Below, one piece after another: positions 11,569 through 21,295 of a DNA stretch of 64,000 nucleotides. The position numbers and the translations under genes were made by a program. Position 1 is the stretch's first letter. Each line of letters starts with the position of its first letter. The stretch lies in NCBI GenBank assembly GCA_033807775.1, contig CM066313.1, forward strand, positions 63,410,484 to 63,474,483, read 5' to 3'. The notes under the pieces are model-generated. The model had not been told where the DNA came from and did not search any database. It saw nothing but the letters and a program-made list of their open reading frames with translations. Source of the DNA: Saussurea involucrata (Eukaryota > Streptophyta > Magnoliopsida > Asterales > Asteraceae).

Positions 11569-13571
11569 ATGGCATCTACCACTGACGCTCCAACTACCAA
11601 GTCCCTTGCTGCTGTTGAGACTGCTATTTCCTCCCCCACTCATCATGTGGAAGAGGGGGAGAAGAGTGAAGACCTTCCTCATAATATCGAGGGGGAGAAG
11701 AAAACTCTTGAAGACCTTCCCCATAATGCTGAGGGGGAGGGTATTGTTTCTGATGTGCTACAACCGAGAAACCTCAGGGAGTTGAAAACCCTGAGGGAAT
11801 CGAGAAACCTCCCTCTGTATCTGAGGGGGAGCAACTCGATGAGCAACCTGAAGCTGTTGCTGATGTAACACAACCCTACCCTGACGAGGAAGAATCTGAA
11901 GCTGAGGAAGAAGAAGAAGATATTGAAGACCTCGACCTTGAGGACGACGAACCATCATCATCTCCTAAAAATAATGATGATGATGATGATGATGATGATG
12001 ACTTCTTCGTCCAGCCCAAGAAGGTCCCTGCTCAAAAAGGAGTTTTGATAAATGAACCTTCAGGGGAGGGGACAAAGACAAAGCCTGCAACGTCTAAAGC
12101 TGACAAAGGCAAGAACAAAGGTGTTTCTTCTAAAGACAACTTGGCTATTCTCTTCAGAAAGCCAGTTTGTCAGGTACAATATCTCTTATTCCCTTACACT
12201 GCATCCCTCCTCTATCCCTTCTCAACCTCAATTCTTCTCTCCATAAAACCTCTATACACTTGAACCCTATTCTTTTCTCTATCTATTTTCTCCCAAATGA
12301 TCTTATTTAAACGATCGCTGTGTTTCAGCTAGTCCTCTCCCCTGCTTGAGGATCCATCTGAAGTTCCTACTGCTGCAACTCCAATAATCCCAGCCACAAG
12401 AGCTGATGAAATAATCCCGGTCTTGGATTTCACTAAGACTGAAGAACCTGAATAACAACTTCTCTCTCACAAAAACAGACCTTCCTTGGCTCCTCAAAAG
12501 CTAAGTGAAGAGGATCGGAAAAAGAGAGAATCAATGATCAAACAACTTGAAGATAGACGAATCATCCTTCCTCGTGACAAAATCCCTGACCCTAAGTTCA
12601 GACTATCAAAGAAGGAATTCATTGAACATCTCAAGGCTGTAAAACAACTCGCTGATCGAAAGAAAGCTGAAGAACAAGATAAAGCCTATGCCATCCAGCT
12701 TGTCGAACAATCAGTGAAAGATCCTGCACTAAAGAAGACTCCCATTGATGTCCAACGTCAATTGTGGGAAGACGCCCAAAAGATCATCGAGGAAAAGACC
12801 AAGGTATCTGACTCTACGCTGAAATGGTGCAAAGAAAGACTGCACTATCGATACAGAGTCTCCAGAATCAACAAGGTGTACATTAGGGGAAGATTGTCCG
12901 TAAATGTTCCTGTTGTTGAAGTTCACTTACTCAGAGAAAATGGTACCAAGGAAACCATCTACGTCTCCTCTATCAAAAACTATGGTTTCTCTGAGTGGTT
13001 GGAGATGAGAATAGCCATTCAGCAGTCACGCTCACAATTTAGAGACCATGTAGAGAAAATTATAAATCAACAGATCGACTTGGTTACATCTGTTGTGGAT
13101 ATTCCTCCTTATCCTGCTCCAGCTCCAAAGAGAAGAAGGGCCTCTGCAAAGAAAAAGACAATACCTTCAGACTCAGGCCCTCCTATCCGAAATGAAACTG
13201 GTATCGGTTTTTCACGCGCTGAGGTACTTGGTCTTCAACCTGATCTCTCAGCCCTCGACACCTCCCTGTCCCCTGGTGAACGCTTCATTCCTGGAAAAGT
13301 CCTAAGCGATCCTTATGGTATCTTCTTTCATGACTACGATGGACGAGAACATTTTCAACGCATCTCTGAGCTCCCTATCACTCCCATCAAACAGCTCAGG
13401 GATCTCGTCTATTGGTGCGGATTTAGGAATGATCTTCTCAGACACTTCATGAAGCCCCTGATCTTCAAAGAAGCGAAGAATAGAAGAGATCTTGGACAAG
13501 AAGTCCCTGACTGGATGATTCCTACGACAAAATCCCTTGATGAACTTCTCATTAAGGAAGAACCTTTCTAG
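11569..13571 (+). pseudogene. Sirevirus B ORF3 (so-called envelope-like ORF)
   Basis: Starts at ATG 11569. The N-terminal part has repeated EGE motifs, each encoded by a polypurine-tract-like run, and a long Asp/Glu stretch (about 11885-12003). One base seems lost near 11764. At 12174 a GT donor and at 12332 an AG acceptor bracket a T-rich 159-bp stretch whose removal keeps the frame open, suggesting an intron. An in-frame TAA lies at 12453-12455. The C-terminal half (12486-13571) is a 361-residue open frame with a charged N-terminal part and an NLS-like cluster PKRRRASAKKK (near 13126-13158), ending in TAG. There is no evident signal peptide or membrane span. Position after pol defines it as Sirevirus ORF3; its molecular function is unknown. 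Confidence 0.7.
12174..12332 (+). other. Candidate intron within Sirevirus B ORF3
   Basis: CAG|GTACAATA donor and a pyrimidine-rich TTTCAGCTAG acceptor region. Using the AG at 12331-12332, the upstream frame (ending PVCQ) joins in phase to an open frame (SSPLLEDPSE). Unspliced, the frame hits a stop near 12261. Splicing is inferred from sequence only. Confidence 0.45.
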
Positions 13572-13845
13572 CTGATTGAATTTCCTTGTAATTCTTCTAT
13601 CTTTATCAGCTTACATCTTTTGTACTTGTAAATTTATTTGCTGTACTAGTAATTTTTCCACTTCCCTCTGTAACTTATACGAAGTTAAAAGAAAAATTTC
13701 AGCGAATGTACTTTACTCCATCAATACTCAAAAGATCCCAGAAAACAGTAAAAGGGACAAATATTTTATGAGTTCTTTTTATCCTTATGTTTTCATAGTT
13801 AGCAATTTTCTTTAGTTGTTAAGTCATAATCAAATAGGGGGAGAT
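13572..13845 (+). other. Sirevirus B 3' untranslated region and polypurine tract
   Basis: Non-coding AT-rich stretch ending in the purine run AATAGGGGGAGAT, directly before the 3' LTR at 13846. This run matches the usual Sirevirus second-strand primer. Confidence 0.8.
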
Positions 13846-14815
13846 TGTTGATCCAAACCCTCAGTGATTTGATAATGACTCTTTAAGAAACACTTAGTGA
13901 AAATTGTAAGTAGACAATATGTATTAGAGTTTCACTATCGTTGATAAGTACTATGTCTCTACAGTACCACTGATAGGAAACTCATGTTCTTTAAATTAGA
14001 CATTCAGCGAAACTGTTCATCAACAAATCGCTGAGCCTATTCAGTCTTGTTGATGATCGCTGATAGTTTTAGTTGTTTATTTATGATCCCTGAAGACAAG
14101 TTTCACGTCAACAAAGGTTCTACGTTGAAGTCGAAGATCAAGCCGAAGAACCAGCGACAAGTATACTAATGAACTGATGCGGATATCAGCGAAGCCAAGA
14201 TTTGTCCACTCAACGTGAAGTTACAAGTAGAAGACTTCAGCAATCGCTGAGCTTTGTCACTCGCTGATAAAGTACTGTTCAACGAACGCTGATCATGAAG
14301 TCTTCCTCTACAAGTTACTTTTGTCTTACCCCCTTGCACGCCTTCGTACGAAAATGTCAGAAAGGACATCCCTTCTGTCTATTACCGTACAACCAACTCT
14401 GATTCTACACTGTACATCATGCGGCTACTAAGGTTGTCTACAAAGGTCAAACCATGAAACAAATCAGCTGCTGCCACGTGTAAAGTTATACTGTTGTGCA
14501 TAAAATGCATGCAGTATATAAGAAGAACCCTACTTCAGAAATGAAGTGCTAGGCCATTCTTCTTCTCTCTACTACTTTGTGTTAGAATATTATTAGTAAT
14601 ATTCTTATCTCCTTTCTGTCTTAATTCTAGTGCAAGAAACTTAGTGTTCTCATAACTTGTTTAGATTAGGTTTAATCCTTAATCTTGTTCCGTAACAAGT
14701 TGTAAATTGTTTGATTTATCAATAAACAATTTAGAAAAGTAAAATTTGTGTGTTTGTATTCAAACCCCCCCCCCCCCCCCTTCTACAAACTTGTATAACC
14801 CTCTCGGGACCAACA
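13846..14815 (+). repeat. Sirevirus B 3' LTR
   Basis: 970 bp from TGTTGATCC to GGGACCAACA. It contains a CACGTG G-box (14475-14480) about 35 bp before a TATATAAG box (14515-14522), a plausible LTR promoter. It also holds a run of 16 C (14765-14780) and many copies of CGCTGA/TCAGCG. The partner LTR is left of the window. Confidence 0.88.
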
Positions 14816-15486
14816 TAATTCCCATTTTGTATTGTGATAAGAAACGTGGAATAGGCATAAAGTAACTTGTAATTCCCGTTGATGTGCATAAAGTAAATTG
14901 TAATTCCCATTTCATAGTGTGATGTGAAATCTTAGAATATGCGAGAGTTAGAATCCATTTCTATGGGAAGGTAAGAGATAGGCATAAAATAAATTGTAAT
15001 CTCTACTTCCACTCCAAGAAACAGGCATAAAGTAAATTGTAATTTCTTGGACGTGAGCAATGATCTAGAATCCGTGTGATTCGTAGTGGGCTCTTGAACA
15101 TGATGCTATGACTTACTCAATGTTTGTCATACTCATGAAAGCGGGTATGAATCCCGTTATTGAGGGATATTATGTGTATGGTAAGAAATTTGTGGAAATG
15201 TTATTTTATACGCTTTGTTTACAGTTTTGGTTTTCAAAGCTTATAAACGTGTTGATTTGACTGGATGTTCTCGCTAGGTGCAAGCCTAATGTTTTCAAAT
15301 TAACTTTTCTTATCAGGTAGTAGATCGGGAAGAGATAAGCAGTGACGGGTGTCGAGAGGTCCCAGAGTTAATTGTAGGTTTGAAATTTGTCACAAATTCT
15401 CCGAGGTAAATGAAAGTTTGAAATTATGGTGGTAAATTCTCAATAAATTTAAGGTTTAAAACTATTGAGAATTTCAGGATGTTTCA
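14816..15486 (+). repeat. Element A 5' LTR, right-hand portion
   Basis: Matches 18225-18429 plus 22446-22927 of the 3' LTR, including the TAATTCCCATTTCATAGTGTGATG segment and the region ending AATTTCAGGATGTTTCA. It is interrupted on its left by the 3' LTR of Sirevirus B. Confidence 0.88.
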
Positions 15487-15489
15487 GTT

Positions 15490-15503
15490 TGGTATCAGAG
15501 CCC
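15490..15503 (+). other. Element A primer binding site (initiator tRNA-Met)
   Basis: TGGTATCAGAGCCC lies three bases after the 5' LTR and is complementary to the 3' end of plant initiator tRNA-Met. Confidence 0.9.
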
Positions 15504-16281
15504 TAGTTTAAGTGAACTATGTATGATAGTGAAAATACCTGGACTTAAACTCAGATGATTAAGATATGATTTGTGAGATTGGGTAGAAATACGAAGACGA
15601 GATGGTCTTAGAATTGACGGAAATATGTAAATTAAGAACTATGATGATGGTACGAGAGTTCTTATATGAAGTATGTTCATAATTTCAAATCAACTACTGT
15701 TATTATGAACATATTGTTATGTAAGCATCCTTGTTTCTAATTGTTATGGCAATTGGAGGTGATTTAGTTTTGACGATGCTTTTGCACATTAAAGAGTTTA
15801 AAGTATAGCACGACTAATTCGTGCCACTCAGTTAGCTCGTCGAGCCCTCCAGATGAGAATCTCTAGGGCGATGTGTGTATGCTTGACGATGAATCGGTAA
15901 CAAGTGGCAGATAATGTGGACATCCAGATTCCACTGTTGGTCTAGATCAAAAAAATAGTTTCAATGATGCCTGTGACCCAACCCGATTCTGGACTAGTTT
16001 GTTTTTGGTAACGGTGTCTTAGAAGTAAGATTACAGGAATTTTCGGTTTTGGGTTCTGATCAAGGAATAGAGGCTGGACAAGTGGGGCTTCGACTAATAA
16101 CCAAAGAAGACCAATAGAATTTTATGTTGCTCTCAAGTTGGGGAGCAAATCATGTTAAGGGTATCCCGTGGAAAGATATTATAAGATTTGGGAAGCTGAG
16201 AAGGATATGAAGAATAGATATCCTCACTTATTTACTTAACTTTGATTTCGAAGACGAAATCATTTTCAAGTTGGGGAGATT
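15504..16281 (+). pseudogene. Element A interior remnant with chromodomain end
   Basis: No long frame survives. At 16168-16239 one frame reads the end of an integrase chromodomain (KIWEAEKDMKNRYPHLF then stop), comparable to the tail in element F (WEPEAEVRENYSELF). A TTCGAAGACGAAAT segment and a purine run (TTGGGGAGAT, 16271-16280) follow, typical of the 3' end of Ty3 elements. The rest (15504-16167) shows nothing I can assign. Confidence 0.7.
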
Positions 16282-16745
16282 TGTAACACCCTGAATTTCC
16301 ATAATCAAAGTTATGTTATATTTGATATGGAAGGGTTCAAAGTGTAATTGAACAAAGTTTAAGTTAGTTGTGTAATTTGAAACTTGGAGGTTGGTTTGGT
16401 CATTTGATGAAAGTTGAGTATATATATAGATGGATTCGACTGAAATTTTTGGATGGATCTCAAAAATTGATATGCTGATGTCGGTTTCCAGAGAAGTCGA
16501 GAGAGAAAAAGAGAAAGAGAAGTCTGGATTTGATTAGGTGTTGTTCGATGGTGTGAAAGATGGGATTGATGAATCGATTGATCTTAGAAGACTCTGAGTA
16601 CAAATTCTCAATCAGGCGAGTTCATCTACTTACTTTTCTTTAATAAAACCTATCTGTAAGTTGAAAAGGGGTTATTAAACTTATTTGATGACTTCGTGAA
16701 AGGTTTAACTGAATACTGGGTAGAATTGGATGAACCACTGAACAA

Positions 16746-17050
16746 ATCCGGAAGATGAGTCCCGGATTGGTATTGGATTCCGGATTGGTACCGGAAATGT
16801 ACCGGATTCTGGGTAAGTTCTGGATACCGGATAGGAGTCCGGATGTTTTACCGGATTCCGGATGAAGTCCCGGAATATACCGGATTCCGGAATGAGGATC
16901 CAGATGTTTTACCGGATTCCGATTTGATCCGGAAGTGAGTTCCGGACTTGGGGGTTTTCCGGATTGTGATACCGGATGCCGGGTTTGATCCCGGATGGTT
17001 CCGGACTTGAGAGTCCGGATAACTATTTCCGAATGTTTCCGGATAGATGT
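16746..17050 (+). repeat. CCGGA-rich block
   Basis: About 21 occurrences of CCGGA in roughly 300 bp (hand count), mostly as ACCGGATT or TCCGGAT with irregular spacing of about 10-20 bp. It lies in the 5' half of element A's 3' LTR. It is a degenerate short-motif array, not coding. Confidence 0.85.
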
Positions 17051-17237
17051 TCCGGGTTTGATTTCCAGATATGATTCTGGATTGCTTAGATATTATTTGT
17101 GTATGTGTAAGGTTGTACTGTTTAAACGTTTTCTGAATATGAAATATATTCTGATATTAACAGTACGAATGTGATTATAATTCAACTCCGAGTAAGATAT
17201 GAATTGTTATGTGCTTTGAGTTGATACTCACTAATAT

Positions 17238-17893
17238 TGAATATAAGGAATAGGCAATATATAATTGCTATTCCTGTGTATCCTTGAAAAGATGAAGTAG
17301 GCAATATATAATTGATATTCCCGTGTATCCTTGAAAAGGAGGAATAGGCAATGTATTATTGCTATTCCCGTGTATCCTTGAAAAGGAGGAATAGGCAATA
17401 TATAATTGCTATTCGCGTGTATCCTTGAAAAGGAGGAGTAAGCAATATATAATTGTTATTCCGTGTATCCTTGAAAATGAGGAATAGGCAATGTATAATT
17501 GCTATTCCCGTGTTTCCTTGAAAAGGAGGAATAGGCAATGTATATTTGCTATTCCCGTGTATCCTTGAAAAGGAGGAATAGGCAAGGTATATTTGCTATT
17601 CCCGTGTATCCTTGAAAAGGAGGAATAGGCAAGGTATAATTGTTATTCCCGTGTATCCTTGAAAAGGAGGAATAGGCAAGGTATAATTGTTATTCCCGTG
17701 TATCCTTGAAAAGGAGGAATAGGCAAGGTATAATTGCTATTCCCGTGTATCCTTGAAAAGGAGGAATAGGCAAGGTATAATTGCTATTCCCGTGTATCCT
17801 TGAAAAGGAGGAATATGCAATATATAATTGCTATTCCCGTGTATCCTTGAAAAGGAGGAATATGCAAGGTATAACCGCTATTTCCGTATCCTT
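17238..17893 (+). repeat. 47-bp minisatellite
   Basis: About 13 tandem units of roughly 47 bp built on GTGTATCCTTGAAAAGGAGGAATAGGCAAGGTATAATTGCTATTCCC with point variants. Units at 17560-17800 are the most uniform; the outer units are more divergent, as expected for a decaying array that expanded in its middle. Confidence 0.93.
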
Positions 17894-18429
17894 GATAAAC
17901 GTGGAATAGGTCGGGCTCGTAATGGTAATTCCTGTTGGATTGATATGAAGAATATGTCGGGCGCTTAATGGTAATTCTCATTTCGTATTATGATGTGATC
18001 ACATGGAATAGGCGTGGCGCTAATCGTAATTCCCATGAATTTGATAAATGCGGAATAGGTCGGGCTCTAATGGTAATTCCCATTTAGTATTGTGATGTGA
18101 AATGTGGAATAGGCATAAAGTAACTTGTAATTCCCGTTGACCTGAAATGAGGAATATGCATAAAGTAACTTGTAATTCCATTTCGTAAGGTGATGAAAAT
18201 GAGGAATATGCATAAAGTAAATTGTAATTCCCATTTCGTACTGTGATAAGAAACGTGGAATAGGTATAAAGTAACTTGTAATTCCCGTTGATGTGAAATG
18301 AGGAATATGCATAAAGTAAATTGTAATTCCCATTTCATAGTGTGATGTGAAATCTTAGAATAGGCGAGAGTTAATGATTTATATGGGAAGGTAAGAGGTA
18401 GGCATAAAGTAAATTGTAATCTCTACTAC
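17894..18429 (+). repeat. Degenerate repeats of the GGAATAGGCATAAAGTAA type
   Basis: Irregular units of about 55-65 bp containing GGAATATGCATAAAGTAAATTGTAATTCCC and GTGATGTGAAAT. Related units occur in the 5' LTR copy at 14816-15060. They appear to share ancestry with the adjacent 47-bp minisatellite. Confidence 0.75.
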
Positions 18430-19546
18430 TGTAATACCCCGGGTAAGTTCGTTAGTTAAAATCTCTTTTCCGTTAAATTTAGTTAACCTTAAAGTTGGAT
18501 GTTAGGGTAAGTTTGGGTAAATTATAAGTTTAGGGGTGTTTGGGTCATTAATGAGAAGTTCAAGGTCTAAATGGTAAGTATGGAATTGATATACACCCTT
18601 AAGATATTCAGATATTTCATTCGGCAGTAACATCCAGATATTATCAGTGTGTGTGTGTTCCTGAGGCGAGAAGAAACGGAAAAAGGATTCGTACGGTTAG
18701 GGCTTCGATTGATTCGTTTGGAATCGTTATTGAGATACTGTGGAGTAGAGGAGAAAGATAGAATCAAATTGAAAGAAGCTTGCGAGCGTGTTTGATAAAC
18801 AAATCAAGTGAGTTTTACTTTTAAAACATTTCAACTGGGATACATATATATGTGATATATATATGAGATGGATAGGTATGGAGTGGATATGTGATGTATG
18901 ATGTGATTATGTGTTTATATTGAGATATATATTGTATTTATATGTGCATTACATTACACAAGTGCAGAGTAGTCGGGTTCCGGTGTGCGGACCGACGAGT
19001 AGTCGGGTTCCGGTGTGCGAACCGACGGGTAGCCGGGTTCCGGTGTGCGGACCGGTGAATTAGTTGGCTTGCTACCAATTAATATGGCCAGTTGTGGAGG
19101 AATAAGGTGGGATGAGATGCATGAGTCTTAATGTGGTGTTTATATGTGTGGTATATGTGGTGTTTGTATACTTACGGTATATGTGTGATTTGACACGAAG
19201 GTTGTATATAAACTATTTTGAAACATGGTTTTATATAAATTGGTTTTATAACGAATTTGAAACGACAGGGATTATATCACTAGACCGTTTGGTCTAACCC
19301 TCATTTTCCTTTCAAAAATATGTATTCCAGGTCAAGGATCTTTGGTTAACAAGGGGAAGAATAAAGCATAGGAGGCGATTGCTAGCTGATGAAGATTAGG
19401 ATATGTTTACGTTTCTGTATTGTATAGTTTTGAGACTTTGAGACCGAATGTGAATTATCATGTATTTTGTTATGAAAGTAACGACGTTGTGTATGAAATG
19501 TTAATTGTTATATATTATGTATGTTATGGGATATCGGGTCGTTACA
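18430..19546 (+). repeat. Element D 5' LTR
   Basis: 1,117 bp. It contains three units of a roughly 31-bp minisatellite (AGTAGTCGGGTTCCGGTGTGCGGACCGACG type, 18967-19057). The other LTR has four, which explains most of the 33-bp length difference. Confidence 0.93.
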
Positions 19547-19548
19547 GA

Positions 19549-19562
19549 TGGTATCAGAGCCC
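19549..19562 (+). other. Element D primer binding site (initiator tRNA-Met)
   Basis: TGGTATCAGAGCCC, two bases after the 5' LTR; matches the 3' end of plant initiator tRNA-Met. Confidence 0.9.
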
Positions 19563-19808
19563 TAGTTTAAGGGATTTAGGTAAACGGATCTATACCTAGA
19601 CTTAAACTGCATGTGAAGTAGGATGTCCCTAATATTTTAGAACCTTGGGATATTAAGTATAAAAGGTAGAAGGAACATCATGTAAGGTAATTTCATATTA
19701 CACCTGGCCAGTGTAATTGTGATTTTACAGGTACATGTTTGAACTGGAATACCTTGTTATATGGGGTATGTGATTATGTGTATATTTACGTTGATTTGAA
19801 TTTACAGA

Positions 19809-21257
19809 ATGGCAATCGGTACTCGAAATACGAATAGAAGAAGAGGAGGAAATCCGAATGGTACGAATCCACCAATAGGAACGGGAGGAAGAAGAGGAGA
19901 GCGAGAGGGAGGTAGAACTGGGGGCAGAACCGGAGGTAGAGTTCAGGGGCGAGGTACGGAGTTTATTACAAGAGACGATTTGATGACGGAGATGGGAAGA
20001 CTTCAAGCAAATATCCAGGCTATGTTCGACCAAGCTCGTCATGCTGAAATACCAGATCCTGGACCCGAAGATGAAATGCCAATCACACCGACTGTTATAC
20101 CAGTACTAAGGAGGTGCGACTACAAAATGTTCTTAAGCTGTAGACCTCCGACCTACTCAGGAGACAGGAACCCCGTGAAAGCGATGAGATGGCTGAAAGA
20201 AATAGAAGCCATCTTCAAGACCAGTAAGTGTGCGGATGAGGACAGAGTATTATACGGAACGTCGATGTTGAAGGCGGATGCTCTGTACTGGTGGGAAGCT
20301 CACATTGATTCCACAAGGTCGGATGTATACTCTACTTTTACTTGGGACGAATTCACAACAGCTTTCAAAGAACAGTTTTGTCCTCAAGCAGCAGTTAGAC
20401 AGCTGGAAGAGGAATTTATGGACCTACATCAGAGAAGTTTATCGGTTAGGGATTACACTGCTCGCTTTCTGGAGAAGTCTCGCTTTGCGGAGTACTATGT
20501 TGCCACAGAGGCGCTGAAGATGGAAAGGTTTATTTTCGGGTTAAATTCAGAAATTAGAAAGCTAGTGATTGCACAAGGACCCGATACCTTCTCAGCCGCA
20601 GTAGATGTCGCGGAAAATGTAGAGCAAGATAATAGGAGAGACGTTAGTGATAGAAGTTTTGGAAAAAGGAAATTGGAGGAAATGACGTACGATTTGGAGG
20701 AATATGAATCCCCGAGGTTTGATAGTTATTTACCTTTCAGATCAGTTGAAAGATCATGTCCAAAATGCAATCGTGTTCATCAAGGAAACTGTTATGTGGA
20801 GTCCCGAAGATGTTACAAGTGCGGGAAGACTGGTCATATTGCTAGAGACTGTCACGTAACTCGATTTTGTTTCGTTTGCAATTCCTCGGATCATATTCAG
20901 TCAGATTGTCCGCAATGGAAAGCACAACAGGGTAGTATGGCGGTGAGACCAACGGGTGTTAGGCCGGGAGAGGAACAAGGGCCTGAGGTTCCGAAAGCAA
21001 AGGGTCGAGTTTTTCAGATGACGGAACAAGAGGTGGAAGAAAGTCCTAATGTTGTTACAGGTATGATTCTAATAAACTCTATACGTGCTAAAGTGTTATA
21101 TGACTTCGGTGCAAAAACGATCATTAGTATTTCTGTTCTTTTGTTGCTTATCTGTGTTAGAGATATAGGTGGGTGTGGGATGTCTATTCAGTTAGTTTCT
21201 ATGGTTTTGATTGAGTTCGAGGTGATAGTGATAAGTATTCATTACCTTTTTGCTTAA
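19809..21257 (+). CDS. Element D gag with truncated protease start
   Basis: An uninterrupted 482-residue frame. An Arg/Gly-rich N-terminus (residues about 9-50) precedes the capsid-like retrotrans_gag region (about 100-250: RPPTYSGDRNP, WDEFTTAFKEQFCP). Three Cys/His clusters follow (CPKCNRVHQGNC, then the CCHC knuckles CYKCGKTGHIARDC and CFVCNSSDHIQSDC). After NVVTGMILIN a retropepsin start appears, but its active site reads DFGA instead of DSGA, and the frame soon runs into unrelated sequence and stops just before the polypurine tract. It should package nucleic acid but has no enzymes of its own, so mobilisation would need a partner element. Confidence 0.88.
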   Translation: MAIGTRNTNRRRGGNPNGTNPPIGTGGRRGEREGGRTGGRTGGRVQGRGTEFITRDDLMTEMGRLQANIQAMFDQARHAEIPDPGPEDEMPITPTVIPVLRRCDYKMFLSCRPPTYSGDRNPVKAMRWLKEIEAIFKTSKCADEDRVLYGTSMLKADALYWWEAHIDSTRSDVYSTFTWDEFTTAFKEQFCPQAAVRQLEEEFMDLHQRSLSVRDYTARFLEKSRFAEYYVATEALKMERFIFGLNSEIRKLVIAQGPDTFSAAVDVAENVEQDNRRDVSDRSFGKRKLEEMTYDLEEYESPRFDSYLPFRSVERSCPKCNRVHQGNCYVESRRCYKCGKTGHIARDCHVTRFCFVCNSSDHIQSDCPQWKAQQGSMAVRPTGVRPGEEQGPEVPKAKGRVFQMTEQEVEESPNVVTGMILINSIRAKVLYDFGAKTIISISVLLLLICVRDIGGCGMSIQLVSMVLIEFEVIVISIHYLFA

Positions 21258-21295
21258 CCGAATTTCGGGACGGAATTCTTCTAAGGGGGAGATGT

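Larger units (their letters stand above)
1..14815 (+). mobile_element. Element B: Sirevirus-type Ty1/copia retrotransposon, 3' part, interrupted by element C
   Basis: Order on the + strand: end of integrase (3-140), inserted element C (141-8509), RT and RNase H (8515-10599), promoter-like spacer, ORF3 (11569-13571), polypurine tract (13836-13845) and 3' LTR (13846-14815). Its 5' LTR, gag and most of integrase lie left of the window. Sirevirus assignment rests on the RT/RNase H style (YVDDIIFGS, LADLFTKPLDE), a large extra ORF after pol, and several polypurine-tract-like runs before the 3' LTR. The 3' LTR ends at 14815 directly against element A's LTR sequence, so B inserted into A. B is inactive: pol and ORF3 carry frameshifts and a stop, and C splits pol. 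Confidence 0.9.

Noticed and set aside
17238..17893. CRISPR-like array
   Set aside because: Units are directly contiguous with no unique spacers, in a plant LTR; it is a minisatellite.
17784..18338. Minus-strand frames through the minisatellite and degenerate repeats
   Set aside because: They are translations of tandem repeats with unit-length periodicity; no protein-like composition.
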